From positions 3,534,001 to 3,598,000 of the forward strand of contig NZ_JBPWQE010000001.1 in assembly GCF_051811025.1 (NCBI RefSeq): 64,000 nucleotides of DNA, written 5' to 3'. The number at the start of each line of letters is the position of its first letter. Positions within the stretch are counted from its first letter, which is position 1. Below, piece by piece: positions 44,027 through 53,302 of the stretch. Origin of the DNA: Tardiphaga sp051811025. GTDB lineage: Bacteria > Pseudomonadota > Alphaproteobacteria > Rhizobiales > Xanthobacteraceae. A program made the translations under genes and the position numbers. Below the pieces are notes generated by a model. It saw only the letters and a list, made by a program, of their open reading frames with translations. It ran no database searches and was not told the DNA's origin.

Positions 44027-46797
44027 GATGGCCCTCCAATCGACGCGCGCGCACGTCGCCATGCAAGCGTGTTGGAGATCTTGCGGAAAGGATTCCAGGC
44101 CATCCGCCGAAGGCGCGCAAGCTTCCTCGCCTGTGGGTGATTGCCGAACATCACCTTCTGGAACGCGAACCAGTCACCGCACTGGAGCCGGCGGAGCGTT
44201 CCATCCGACACCAGTTTTCCGGAATCGAGCCCGGCAAGCAGCACCATCTCCTCGCTGATCGGTCCAGGGGCAAGGAGCAGGTAGGAGGGCCCCCGGAGGA
44301 ATGCCGGGAACTCGCCGGGAAAGCACAGCACGTCCCAACCATGGCGATCGATTGCACTCTGCAGACCGCGAAGTTTGTACCATTGGCCTCGAGCTATCAT
44401 CATGATCCGGCCAGGCAACCGTACGATCCAGAGCAAGGGTAGAAATATCGGCCGCAACTGGCTCCGCAACGCGAAATCGAAAAACACACGACGTGCCAGC
44501 CTTCGCTTAATCCAACCACGCAACTTATCGGGCGCGTGACGGTTCACGAAGCGCCAGTGGTCGCGGACGTTGTTCATCGATCGGCGCGAGAAAGCCTCCC
44601 GCCACAACTGCCGAAGGCTGGAACGGCCGCCCGAGGGCATGATGCCGGTCTCTTCGACATGCGCAAGAATCTTCGTCTCACAACACACCCCGAGCCTGAA
44701 GCCCGCGCGTTTCAGGCGGGTAAAGAATTCGTAGTCCGCGAGATAATGCGGCAGCAGCTCCGCGTCCACGTTGCCGGCGGCACGGATCATATGCAGCGGC
44801 ACTAGGCTGCCGCGGCCCGGCAACACGTCGACGTCGCCGACGAAACGGTCGCCGGCATCGATGGAATTTTTTACGGGAAACGCATAGTTCTGCCAGTCGA
44901 CATATTCGCCCGCGTCCAGAATTCGATCGGGGTCGCGGCTATCGACGATCAATCCACAGACGGCCGCATCGAACTCGCGCGAGGCCATCACAAGTTGTTC
45001 GACATAGTCGCCAACAAGCTCGGTGTCGTTGTTGAGCATCAGCACATAGCCATCAGTGCCGGTGTTGCTTTCGAGGACATACGCGATCCCCATCTGCATG
45101 GAGCCGGTCCACCAGAGCTCGGTGTCGGTCGTCAGGACCGTGACGTCCGGAAAATCCGTGCGGATCGCCGCCACAGTCCCGTCAGTCGAGCCGCCGTCGG
45201 CGACAATGATGTGGAGCGGCGCGTAGGTCTGCGACTTGAGATCGGTGATACAGGAGCGTGTGAAGTGCAGTCGGTTAAAAACCGGAATGACCACGTGGAC
45301 GGGCGCATGCGGGGCCTTGGATGGTCCCTCCCCGAGATTCCAGACGCGGCGTCGACGGACCTCGAAGGATGCACCGAGCAGGCTCCGATCGTCGCCGGTC
45401 TGCTCGATCTCGACGCAGAACGTATGGCCAGGCGCGATCGAGTACAGATCGACCGACACCTCCGCCCAGCCAACCGGAGGGACAGCCTCGCTCTGCACCG
45501 GCACGCCGTTGAGCAAGATACGGATGGTTTCGACGGCGGAGCCTTGAGGCCGCGCGACTTCGAAGGTGAGCTTGCCCGGAATGGTCGGGGCTGTGAGAAA
45601 CCATCGCCCGCGATGATAGGCCGATCGTGCGTGACGGTGCGCCTGCGGTCGACGCCAGCCGTTCAGGAGCTCGAACTTGCTTGCCCGCTTGCCCGGAAAC
45701 GGAAGATCGACGAGGTCGGGCGACAACAATGGCGTAAGCCGGCTAAGCGCGGTAGCTGCCGAGTCCATCCAGGATATGTAATCCCGGGCCGAGACGATGC
45801 CCGCCGTCTGCAGGCGCGGAGCTCCGGACCACTCCTTCTTCAGGAAAGCTTTTATCGCGATGGAGCCACCCCTGGCACCGAGGCGAGCCACATCGCGGGG
45901 GTAGTCCCATCGCGTTAATTCAGTCGACGTGCCACCATCGAGACCGCCGTAGAGCACATGCGTGTGAAGCTCGACATCGACCTCATCGAGATGCGCAGCA
46001 AACGACGAAACAAAATCCGAAAAACGCGGCACGCATTCGTTCACGCCAAGCAGGACCGCGGTGTCAGCGTCGAAAATGTCGAGCTCTGCCTCAGGTGGCG
46101 AGTTCGAGGGGCGAAACGAGTCGCAGGTGGTGATGAGGACACCGCCCCGCCGCAACACCCGCAAGGCCTCGGAGATCGCAGCGGGAATATCCCGCATGTG
46201 ATGCAGCGCCGCGTTGCAAAAGACGAAGTCAAAGCTGCGCTCTTTGAAGGGCAAACAATGCGAGAACCCGCCGATCCACCTGATGTGGGGAAAATTCTTC
46301 CGGCCGGATTCCGCAAGCAGCGGCGAGAATTCGAGCGCGGTGACATGCGCCCCACGAAGCGCGAGCCGATGACTGTCAAAGCCAAGACCCGCGCCAAGGT
46401 CGAGAACAGCCTTGCCTGCAAGATCGAGTTTCTCCGCCAGCATTTCTATCTCCAGCCACTCGCCGTAACGATTCTGGAAATATGGCGCGTGGCCTTCCGG
46501 CACTTCGTCGAGAAAACGCTCTTTGTCGACGGCCGCATGATAGCGTGAAAGACGGTCGTTCCATTCTTCGACCACGCTAGGCGTGACCCCGAAGTTGCCG
46601 CGATTCACTGCATTCGCAGCAATCTCGATTAGGCCCAGGACATCGTCCGCTTCAAAGTCGCCGAAGAACGGAACACCCAAGGCATCATGATACTGCGCGT
46701 GGCACATGCCGCATGCATATGCGTCCGCTGTAGACGGCGATATCGGACCGCCTGAACACTTAACGCATCTTAGATCGCTGGTGCGCAAGCCGTCCAT
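44023..46797 (-). CDS. Four-domain protein: Zn-ribbon, methyltransferase, beta-rich domain, glycosyltransferase family 2; 924 aa
   Basis: Order of parts: residues 11-32 carry C-x2-C ... C-x2-C (Cys 11, 14, 29, 32), a zinc ribbon of Trm112 type; 115-330 a class I methyltransferase with V-L-D-L-G-A-G-L-G near 131-139 and C-N-A-A-L-H-H-M near 194-201; 395-485 a beta-rich domain with V-S-V-D-L, F-C-V-E-I and S-F-E-V-R-R-R; 500-750 a GT-A glycosyltransferase with V-V-I-P-V-F-N-R, D-G-G-S-T-D-G and L-N-N-D-T-E; then a basic C-terminal tail of about 170 residues with one hydrophobic stretch. ATG 46797 follows the previous stop by one base. It probably transfers and methylates a terminal sugar, but this is inference. 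Confidence 0.85.
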   Translation of the reverse strand: MDGLRTSDLRCVKCSGGPISPSTADAYACGMCHAQYHDALGVPFFGDFEADDVLGLIEIAANAVNRGNFGVTPSVVEEWNDRLSRYHAAVDKERFLDEVPEGHAPYFQNRYGEWLEIEMLAEKLDLAGKAVLDLGAGLGFDSHRLALRGAHVTALEFSPLLAESGRKNFPHIRWIGGFSHCLPFKERSFDFVFCNAALHHMRDIPAAISEALRVLRRGGVLITTCDSFRPSNSPPEAELDIFDADTAVLLGVNECVPRFSDFVSSFAAHLDEVDVELHTHVLYGGLDGGTSTELTRWDYPRDVARLGARGGSIAIKAFLKKEWSGAPRLQTAGIVSARDYISWMDSAATALSRLTPLLSPDLVDLPFPGKRASKFELLNGWRRPQAHRHARSAYHRGRWFLTAPTIPGKLTFEVARPQGSAVETIRILLNGVPVQSEAVPPVGWAEVSVDLYSIAPGHTFCVEIEQTGDDRSLLGASFEVRRRRVWNLGEGPSKAPHAPVHVVIPVFNRLHFTRSCITDLKSQTYAPLHIIVADGGSTDGTVAAIRTDFPDVTVLTTDTELWWTGSMQMGIAYVLESNTGTDGYVLMLNNDTELVGDYVEQLVMASREFDAAVCGLIVDSRDPDRILDAGEYVDWQNYAFPVKNSIDAGDRFVGDVDVLPGRGSLVPLHMIRAAGNVDAELLPHYLADYEFFTRLKRAGFRLGVCCETKILAHVEETGIMPSGGRSSLRQLWREAFSRRSMNNVRDHWRFVNRHAPDKLRGWIKRRLARRVFFDFALRSQLRPIFLPLLWIVRLPGRIMMIARGQWYKLRGLQSAIDRHGWDVLCFPGEFPAFLRGPSYLLLAPGPISEEMVLLAGLDSGKLVSDGTLRRLQCGDWFAFQKVMFGNHPQARKLARLRRMAWNPFRKISNTLAWRRARASIGGPS

Positions 46798-46798
46798 G

Positions 46799-47794
46799 TT
46801 ACCGCTCTGAACTGTCGTAGATGCCGCCATCCTTATCGATGACCATGAACTCTATGCGATCGGTCCAATGATAAGACGTGAAAAAGAGGTCGCGGTTGCG
46901 CTCGAAGAAACTCTGAAACTGGTTCGAATACTCGCTGTGAAGCGCGTTGAAGAACTCGTTGCCGAGTTCGCGGCGCTCCCGCTCGTTCCATTCGGTCAAC
47001 AGCAGCGTCGGCCCCTGCCTGACGCTATGCCAGCGATGGTGGTCCTTGATACGGGTGAAATTGAACATGACGTCAGAGAGGCGTGTCGGTACTTCGAGGT
47101 AACCTCGTTTGGATATGCGCATCAGTTCGCGCATCGCCTTTCCGGGATTGTCGAGGTGCTCGATGACGTGCGAGCAAAATACGAAATCGTATTCCTTGTC
47201 CTTGAATGGCAGGTTCTCAATATCGACTTCGAAGAAGGTCCGGCCGTCGCGCACCATCGTCTCCACACGATGCGTGGTGTGATCGGGAAATTTGTCGGCA
47301 AGGTGGTTGGCGCGGCGAAACGGCCAGCCGCCCGAGCCGACATCCAGTACGAGGTCACCTTCACGGATGTCGAACTCCATCACCTCGTTCTGATAGGTCC
47401 AGGTGCTCATGACTGGCGCCGTGCGACGCTCCAGCACCGGTACAAGCTCCCAGCTATCGCGAGGCAACTGGTCGATCAGCAACTGCCGGGCAGCAAGCCG
47501 TAGCGCGTCGTTGCTCTCCGGAGATTGATCCGGGGTGGCAAGGCGCTGCCATGACGGCAGTAGTTGCTGCACGCGTGCAGCGCCATTGCCTTCAGTAGCG
47601 ATCCGTTCGATCAGCGCGCTTGCCAGCCTGACCTCGACGTCGCCGCTTTCGGCGCCGCCAAGCAGGATGCGCGTAAAATCTGCGACCATTGCACGGCGAC
47701 CGCGGATTTCTCCACTGTCCGCAACAGCACCATCCTGCAGCCAAGCCGCCGCTCTGATGCGAATCCGCCCTAGTTTCTCTGCGAGCCGTCCCAT
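46799..47794 (-). CDS. SAM-dependent methyltransferase with long N-terminal extension, 331 aa
   Basis: Residues 1-130 are helical and unassigned; residues about 135-300 are a class I methyltransferase with L-V-L-D-V-G-S-G-G-W near 149-158 and D-F-V-F-C-S-H-V-I-E-H near 203-213. The C-terminal third is rich in aromatic residues. ATG 47794 lies two bases after the upstream stop, so the gene is tightly packed in the operon. The N-terminal extension may be a substrate-recognition part; no domain name can be given. Confidence 0.82.
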   Translation of the reverse strand: MGRLAEKLGRIRIRAAAWLQDGAVADSGEIRGRRAMVADFTRILLGGAESGDVEVRLASALIERIATEGNGAARVQQLLPSWQRLATPDQSPESNDALRLAARQLLIDQLPRDSWELVPVLERRTAPVMSTWTYQNEVMEFDIREGDLVLDVGSGGWPFRRANHLADKFPDHTTHRVETMVRDGRTFFEVDIENLPFKDKEYDFVFCSHVIEHLDNPGKAMRELMRISKRGYLEVPTRLSDVMFNFTRIKDHHRWHSVRQGPTLLLTEWNERERRELGNEFFNALHSEYSNQFQSFFERNRDLFFTSYHWTDRIEFMVIDKDGGIYDSSER

Positions 47795-47796
47795 AA

Positions 47797-48651
47797 CTAG
47801 ACGCCCTCCCCTGGAACCTCGATTGTCGCCATCAATTCTCCGGTGACCGGCAGCGGTGCGACCTGCGGCGCCCATTCGGCGAGAAGGGCGGCAAATGTCT
47901 CAACGTTCCAAAACCAGTTATGTCCCAGGAACTGGTCGAGCGTTCCGTCCGGCACCACAATCGCGACAAGCCCTCCAGGCTTGCAGATGCGCACCAGTTC
48001 CGCCACCACGCTTTGCGGATACTCCAGGTGCTCCAGCACATCCGTGCACGAGACGACGTCAAACGAGGCCGTCTGATAAGGCAGCGTGCGGTCAATAACG
48101 AACTGCTGGAACGCCCCGTCCGGATAAGTGCGCTGTGCGTTCTCGACAGCCTTGCCGGAAAAGTCTAGACCGGACACACGGACGCCCGGTCGACGCCGTC
48201 GAATCTCTCCCAGCAGATCCCCGACCCCGCAACCGATATCGACGATATTGGCGTCAGCAGCGATGCGATGTTCGATACGGTCAACGATTTCGACCTTCAG
48301 CTTCTCCCGCACACTGTCGGCTTCGATCCGATATTCATGCAGGTTGTCGGCCTCTCCCCACAGCAGATCATAACCTTCCGAACTGTTATCTTCGGTGATC
48401 CATCCAACGCCAAGCTCCGTCCGCCGTTCCTGGCCCGGTAGCAGCACTGCACGATATCGATTTTTGGGCACCAGCAAGAATCGGTCAGCAGGACCGAACA
48501 CGTGAGTTCCTTTCGGCACGTAGTCGTATTCCCCTTTCGGGATGTGATCCCAGCCGTTTTCCGAATAGGGAATGCGACGACGCTCCGGCTCCGGCTGCGG
48601 TCCGCTTATCAATCCCGACAATCTCTTTGCTAATCGACGGATCAATGCCAC
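47797..48651 (-). CDS. SAM-dependent methyltransferase, 284 aa
   Basis: Motif I is I-V-D-I-G-C-G-V-G-D near 136-145, motif II region C-T-D-V-L-E-H-L-E near 202-210; similar layout to methyltransferases at the ends of O-antigen clusters. The first 100 residues are a distinct segment with Y-D-Y-V-P-K-G-T-H. GTG 48651 is preceded by AAGGAG eight bases upstream. It is 98 bases downstream of the wzt gene, the only sizeable gap in the five-gene run. Confidence 0.83.
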   Translation of the reverse strand: MALIRRLAKRLSGLISGPQPEPERRRIPYSENGWDHIPKGEYDYVPKGTHVFGPADRFLLVPKNRYRAVLLPGQERRTELGVGWITEDNSSEGYDLLWGEADNLHEYRIEADSVREKLKVEIVDRIEHRIAADANIVDIGCGVGDLLGEIRRRRPGVRVSGLDFSGKAVENAQRTYPDGAFQQFVIDRTLPYQTASFDVVSCTDVLEHLEYPQSVVAELVRICKPGGLVAIVVPDGTLDQFLGHNWFWNVETFAALLAEWAPQVAPLPVTGELMATIEVPGEGV

Positions 48652-48749
48652 CGAAGCTGCTCCTTGTCACACATAGAGGCAAAGGCCACGGTCACCCTTG
48701 GCGCTTGCTGCTGCGCATCGCCGCGCTGATTGGCTTGCAGCGAACATTG

Positions 48750-50120
48750 TCAGGCAACCGGTGCCCCAACGATACTCCCGGACGCCACGGCCTCCAGCGC
48801 AAAATCGCTGTTGATGAACATGATCGCATTGTTGTCCGAATACAGGAATTTATCGGACGGATGCAGCACCACCATACGGGCTGCACCGAACCAATAGAAG
48901 AGATGAACGCCCACCGTCTTGCGGGATATTCCCATATTGAACGTGTAGGCCCCAGGCCGAAAGTTGGGATCCTTCATGACGACCCTGAGCGAATATCGTC
49001 CGGCCTCGACACGCTTCCATTCCAGCCCCTGCTCATAATTGTCGACTGTCACGATGAAACGGTAATGAACCGCATCGACCGTGAATCTGATCAGCAGGTC
49101 TTCTTGCGCCTCCTTCAGTTCCACGTCCGCGGTAATGAGGATCGGTTCGCCGAAACCGAATTCCTCCTTCGGCTGTTCTGTGCCAACATCGCGCAACACC
49201 ACATCGGTGCATATGGCGTCGCCGGTGCCGCCCTTGTTGTGGCCATAGGAATTTGGAATGACTTCCTCGGCGCTCGTGCCGGCCTCATTGTCCGACTCGA
49301 TTTTCCCGGCGTGCGTACCGGCCGCGATTTCGAACTGCGCGGCCGACGTTTTGGCATTTCGCGAATTCTGATCGTCATAGGCGCGGATGACGTCCTCGAC
49401 AGGCCCCTCGACGAGCACCTTGCCCTTGTCCATGAAGAGGCCGCGGTCGCAAACGGACCAGATCGCGCCCGGGGAATGCGAGACCAGAATGATCGCTGCA
49501 CCGTCGCGTTTCAGACGCAGAATATGGTCGTAGCACTTCTTCTGGAAATTCATGTCGCCGACGGCGAGCACCTCGTCCATCAGCAGCACATCGGGACGGC
49601 TGAGCGCAGCAATCGCGAAGCCAAGGCGTACATACATGCCACTCGAATAGTTCTTCACCGGCAAATCGATGAATTGGCCGAGCTCCGCAAAAGCAACGAT
49701 CTCGTCCATCAAGCCATCGATTTCGCGGGTCGACAGGCCGAGCAACGCACCATTAACGTAAACGTTCTCCCGGCCGGTCAGCATCGGGGCAAAACCTGCC
49801 CCGGCGGCGATCAGCGCGCCGACCCGCCCCTTCATCTGGACCATGCCACGATCAGGCGCATATACACCGTTGAGAATTCTCAGCAGAGTCGTCTTGCCGC
49901 TGCCGTTCACACCCATGATCCCGAGCGCCTGCCCGCCGCGCACCTCGAAGCTGGCGTCGTTCACGGCCCAGAATTCGCCTTCGCGCAGCGTTTCGCTATT
50001 GGAGCGGCCGAGCAGCCGCGCGCCGATGTCGCGCAGGCCATAATTCATCGACTGACGAAGTGTCAGGCCAAACTTTTTCGACACCCCTTCGGCGCGGATA
50101 GCCCAATCTTTGCTTGTCAC
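48750..50120 (-). CDS. wzt: ABC transporter ATP-binding protein Wzt-like with C-terminal extension, 456 aa
   Basis: ATPase of a polysaccharide ABC exporter. Residues 1-260 hold Walker A G-V-N-G-S-G-K-T-T (70-78), signature Y-S-S-G-M-Y-V-R near 157-164, Walker B V-L-L-M-D-E-V, and H-loop V-S-H-S. Residues about 270-456 are an extra domain that begins with a charged linker and has a beta-rich end; in Wzt proteins this region recognises the finished, capped end of the glycan. GTG start overlaps the wzm stop (GTGA). The methyltransferases around it fit methyl-capped export. Confidence 0.92.
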   Translation of the reverse strand: MTSKDWAIRAEGVSKKFGLTLRQSMNYGLRDIGARLLGRSNSETLREGEFWAVNDASFEVRGGQALGIMGVNGSGKTTLLRILNGVYAPDRGMVQMKGRVGALIAAGAGFAPMLTGRENVYVNGALLGLSTREIDGLMDEIVAFAELGQFIDLPVKNYSSGMYVRLGFAIAALSRPDVLLMDEVLAVGDMNFQKKCYDHILRLKRDGAAIILVSHSPGAIWSVCDRGLFMDKGKVLVEGPVEDVIRAYDDQNSRNAKTSAAQFEIAAGTHAGKIESDNEAGTSAEEVIPNSYGHNKGGTGDAICTDVVLRDVGTEQPKEEFGFGEPILITADVELKEAQEDLLIRFTVDAVHYRFIVTVDNYEQGLEWKRVEAGRYSLRVVMKDPNFRPGAYTFNMGISRKTVGVHLFYWFGAARMVVLHPSDKFLYSDNNAIMFINSDFALEAVASGSIVGAPVA

Positions 50121-50995
50121 AGGCGCTCCGAAACCTTGTCCTTGATGATATAGAAGGCGTGTATGCCCACCCAGAACACCACCAGCGCAAATATCGTCGA
50201 GAGCGTGAAGCCAAGTGGATTTGGCACCCGACCGAGCACAAATAGCGAGCGCGGCGTGTCTACTAAATAGGTCAGCGGATTCCAGAGAACGATGAATTGC
50301 AGCACCGGGTGCTCGAACTTGGTCTCGTAGATGACCGGGGTGACATACATCACGAGGTTAATCAGGGTCGTGGCCATCCCGGTGACGTCGCGCGCGACGG
50401 CGCCGACGACGGATAAAATCAAACCCATACCAACGCCCAACAAGATAATCGGGAGTATCGCGAACGGATAAAGAACTGCCCAAGCCGATGGCAGCATACG
50501 AACCGTCATCATGACGATCGCCAGCACGACGAAGCCCACGAGTACTGAGTACGACAGCGGCGCCAGTCCGGTGACGGCCAGGCCGATTTTTGGGATGTTA
50601 GTACGCATGATAAGATCGGTGTTGCCGATCAGGCCATTTGCCACATTGCCCATTGCAGTCATGAAAATCGCCCACAACGTCGTGCCAATGAAAACAAAAA
50701 CCGGATACGGGTAGCCGATGTCCCCCGGATTCAGAATGCCGGTCGACTGCATGAAGACAAAACTGGCAATGCCAATCAGGGGGACAATCACGATCCAGAG
50801 ATAGCCAAGCAGCTTCTGCCGGAACCCCACAACGAAATCGCGTCTAAACAGATGCCATACGACATGACGTGACCAGTACAGCTCGCCGAAAGCCATGCGC
50901 AAAGACGTTAGTGGACTGAGTGACGGCCCCATCGCGGTATAAGTGCGCACTACTGTCCGCGACCGAAGGTCGCCTTGGAAATCGGTCGCCATCAT
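50117..50995 (-). CDS. wzm: ABC-2 type polysaccharide exporter permease Wzm-like, 292 aa
   Basis: Six hydrophobic segments after a cytoplasmic N-terminal of about 60 residues. The coupling-helix region F-R-R-D-F-V-V-G-F-R-Q-K near 55-66 and the L-G-Y-L-W-I-V-I-V-P-L segment that follows are characteristic of Wzm/KpsM-type permeases. Start ATG 50995 overlaps the upstream methyltransferase stop (ATGATG) and its own stop overlaps wzt (GTGA). Exports an undecaprenyl-linked O-antigen or capsule chain with Wzt. Confidence 0.92.
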   Translation of the reverse strand: MMATDFQGDLRSRTVVRTYTAMGPSLSPLTSLRMAFGELYWSRHVVWHLFRRDFVVGFRQKLLGYLWIVIVPLIGIASFVFMQSTGILNPGDIGYPYPVFVFIGTTLWAIFMTAMGNVANGLIGNTDLIMRTNIPKIGLAVTGLAPLSYSVLVGFVVLAIVMMTVRMLPSAWAVLYPFAILPIILLGVGMGLILSVVGAVARDVTGMATTLINLVMYVTPVIYETKFEHPVLQFIVLWNPLTYLVDTPRSLFVLGRVPNPLGFTLSTIFALVVFWVGIHAFYIIKDKVSERL

Positions 50996-51885
50996 ATGTT
51001 CCCGTCTGTCGGCCGCACCGCCAGGAAGGAATAAAGACGCCCAGGCGTATTGTCGCGTGCATTGATTGCCGCAACGAGACGGCTGAACAAAAATCTGCCG
51101 AGCGGGTGGCGACGATCGAACAGCGCATTCGTCACGGGCCGGCCGATCTTGTCTGCGACGGGACGCGTGCAATAGAGGAAGTGTTGATCGGTCGTCATCG
51201 GGAAATAGTTGATCGGGGAATCAAGCGGCGCCATCACGTTGTCGACCCGCAGCCCGGCGCTTCGCATGGCATCGAGATATTCAGAGAGAAGAAACGCGTT
51301 CTCGCCGCCATAGAATTTATGAAGCGCATGCTGTTGTAGAAACGTGTTCAAATCGGCGCGACGTGTCAGCACATGCTCGCGCGTGGCGACCACCACGCCG
51401 CCGGGTTTGAGCACGCGGAATATCTCGCGACATGTCTGCTGCAGATCGCGGGCGTGGTGCAGAACCTGCCGGCAGTTGACCACGTCAAACGTCGCGTCGG
51501 CGAATGGCAGTCTCTCCGAATACTCCGCAGCGATTTCGATCGGGTAGCCGGTCGCCTGCGAGAGCATCCGAATTGCGCCTGCGCCGACCAGGTTGCTTGG
51601 ATCCGGCTCGAGCGCGGTGACCTGCCAGCCATCCCGGGCCAGGGCATAGCTGCTGATGCCACGCCCCGCGCCCATATCAAGCGCGCGCCCTGACGCCGGC
51701 GGCAGCAGCGCAGCAATGGCCTTCCACTCTTCACTGTTCCAGAAGCGCTCGGCGGCTTCGCCGAGCGGATCGTCGAAATAACAGGCGCGGACCAAAACCT
51801 GCTGTTCAGGCTGACCGCGCAGCCACTCGACAGCTTCTTCCCAGGTCATCTGACTCACCATTACCGAAGTGTCCCATGTCGACAT
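50992..51885 (-). CDS. SAM-dependent methyltransferase, 297 aa
   Basis: Motif I is A-L-D-M-G-A-G-R-G-I near 68-77; V-V-N-C-R-Q-V-L-H-H near 135-144 is the motif that positions the acceptor. An N-terminal 40-residue segment precedes the fold. The gene ends inside the wzm start, which ties it to the export genes. A candidate terminal-capping methyltransferase, as in other Wzm/Wzt systems, but not proven. Start 51885; internal ATGs at 51861 and 51849 have better ribosome sites (GGTGAG before the latter). Confidence 0.83.
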   Translation of the reverse strand: MSTWDTSVMVSQMTWEEAVEWLRGQPEQQVLVRACYFDDPLGEAAERFWNSEEWKAIAALLPPASGRALDMGAGRGISSYALARDGWQVTALEPDPSNLVGAGAIRMLSQATGYPIEIAAEYSERLPFADATFDVVNCRQVLHHARDLQQTCREIFRVLKPGGVVVATREHVLTRRADLNTFLQQHALHKFYGGENAFLLSEYLDAMRSAGLRVDNVMAPLDSPINYFPMTTDQHFLYCTRPVADKIGRPVTNALFDRRHPLGRFLFSRLVAAINARDNTPGRLYSFLAVRPTDGNI

Positions 51886-52061
51886 CGCCGACGATTGTCG
51901 TCACACCGTCAGCGCGACGGAGCATCCAAGCTTTGCCGCAGGCGACTTCTACCGAGCGCGCCAATTAACTCAAAGTCGCACAGGCCACAATCGCGATGCG
52001 GCCCCGAAACATATCAAGAACCCGCGTGATGAGAACGATGTCCCGAGGGGGCGCCGACTGC

Positions 52062-52688
52062 CTATCGGAGTTCCTTGATCGGACGGGCTGGATTTCCTGC
52101 GACGAGGGTCCAGGGCGCTACATCTTTCGTGACAACGGATCCCGCAGCGACCACGACCCCCTCACCGATGGTGACGCCCTTTAACACAGTTGCGTTCATG
52201 CCGATCCAGGACTTTGACCCGATCGAGATCGGAGCCATCTCGACGACGCTCCAATCCTTTGAGCGGCTAGCATCGGCCAGTCCACCCGACAAGAGGCCGG
52301 CACGCCAATCCGCCACATCCTGGCTGCGGCGACGCCAATCCAGCGAATGGGAATCATGATCCACGATCGTGCACCCCCAGGACACCAGGACATCGTCGCC
52401 GATGCTGACGCCTGTCGCACAGATGATCGTCGAGGAACCGAGATAGCTGCGCTCGCCAATGGACACGTTGCCGACGTCCCTCTCGAGCACAATCCGGCAA
52501 CCGATCACCGATTGCTTGCCAAAAGAAACCCGCTCCTTGGCACTGCCAGAGCGGCAATCGATGACCGCACCTTCCAGCAGCGGAGCATCCGAGTCGGCCG
52601 AGATCATTGAAGCGGTCGCCACGCGAGCAATCGCATCGCGCCGGCGTAGAACGGCATCCCTGCCGCGAATGAGAAAGCGCCTGATCAT
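52062..52688 (-). CDS. Left-handed beta-helix (hexapeptide) acyltransferase, 208 aa
   Basis: Hexapeptide-repeat region from about residue 45 to 195 with turns such as G-K-Q-S-V-I-G, I-G-D-D-V-L-V and I-G-M-N-A-T-V-L-K-G-V-T-I-G-E-G-V-V-V. The catalytic His is in T-I-V-D-H-D-S near 108-114, and the end P-A-R-P-I matches serine/maltose-type acetyltransferases. Likely O-acetylates a sugar of the glycan. ATG 52688 overlaps the stop of the next gene by four bases (ATGA), so both are translated together. Confidence 0.86.
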   Translation of the reverse strand: MIRRFLIRGRDAVLRRRDAIARVATASMISADSDAPLLEGAVIDCRSGSAKERVSFGKQSVIGCRIVLERDVGNVSIGERSYLGSSTIICATGVSIGDDVLVSWGCTIVDHDSHSLDWRRRSQDVADWRAGLLSGGLADASRSKDWSVVEMAPISIGSKSWIGMNATVLKGVTIGEGVVVAAGSVVTKDVAPWTLVAGNPARPIKELR

Positions 52689-53302
52689 TTCAATGGGACA
52701 ATCTGAGGTGTGATGTTACAGCGATAAACGACACCCGGCGGCACATCGTCAACCACCGTCGCGCCCGCAGCGATGATGCTGCCAGCGCCAATTCTCACGC
52801 CGCGTAGGATTGTCACGCCGAAGCTGATCCAGACGTCATCCTCGATAATCACCGGCGCCGAGTGGATACCAGGCAACTCATCCGCAGATGTCGGATGACC
52901 ACGGGTGATCATGGTATGGAAGTGCTCATGCCGCTCAACCGCATTGGCGGAATGCGCCGTCCCGTCATGGATATTCACATTGTGCGAAATCAAAACACGA
53001 TTGCCGATCTCGATGGAATCCATCGACCAGATCTCCGACCTGACACCTATGTAGCACCACTCTCCGATGCGGATTTTACCGCCATGTGCATAGGTCAACA
53101 GACGCCCGCGTATATAGCTGCTGCGTCCAATTTCGATATTGGCCCGATCTTCCGTCAGGTTTTCAACACTGCCCTCGGGCAGCACTGTCGCCCCCGGATG
53201 AAGGATGAAATTCGTGACGGGCGACGAGGAAACGCGCTCGCGCTCGAAAGCGCGCGCGAGTCGAGAAACGACGCCACGCTTCACGCGATCAACGAAACGC
53301 AT
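52685..53302 (-). CDS. Left-handed beta-helix (hexapeptide) acyltransferase, 205 aa
   Basis: Related fold to the downstream gene: repeats I-E-I-G-R-S-S-Y-I, I-R-I-G-E-W-C-Y-I-G-V, I-E-I-G-N-R-V-L-I and V-I-I-E-D-D-V-W-I-S-F-G-V-T-I; catalytic His probably in H-N-V-N-I-H-D-G near 114-121. The N-terminal 40 residues are basic and not part of the helix. ATG 53302 overlaps the upstream glycosyltransferase stop by 14 bases. Two acyltransferases in tandem suggest two acetylation sites or a paralogue pair. Confidence 0.86.
   Translation of the reverse strand: MRFVDRVKRGVVSRLARAFERERVSSSPVTNFILHPGATVLPEGSVENLTEDRANIEIGRSSYIRGRLLTYAHGGKIRIGEWCYIGVRSEIWSMDSIEIGNRVLISHNVNIHDGTAHSANAVERHEHFHTMITRGHPTSADELPGIHSAPVIIEDDVWISFGVTILRGVRIGAGSIIAAGATVVDDVPPGVVYRCNITPQIVPLK

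Noticed and set aside
48627..50153. 508-codon plus-strand frame over wzt
   Set aside because: Antisense shadow; Wzt motifs on the minus strand are complete and overlap with wzm is translationally sensible.
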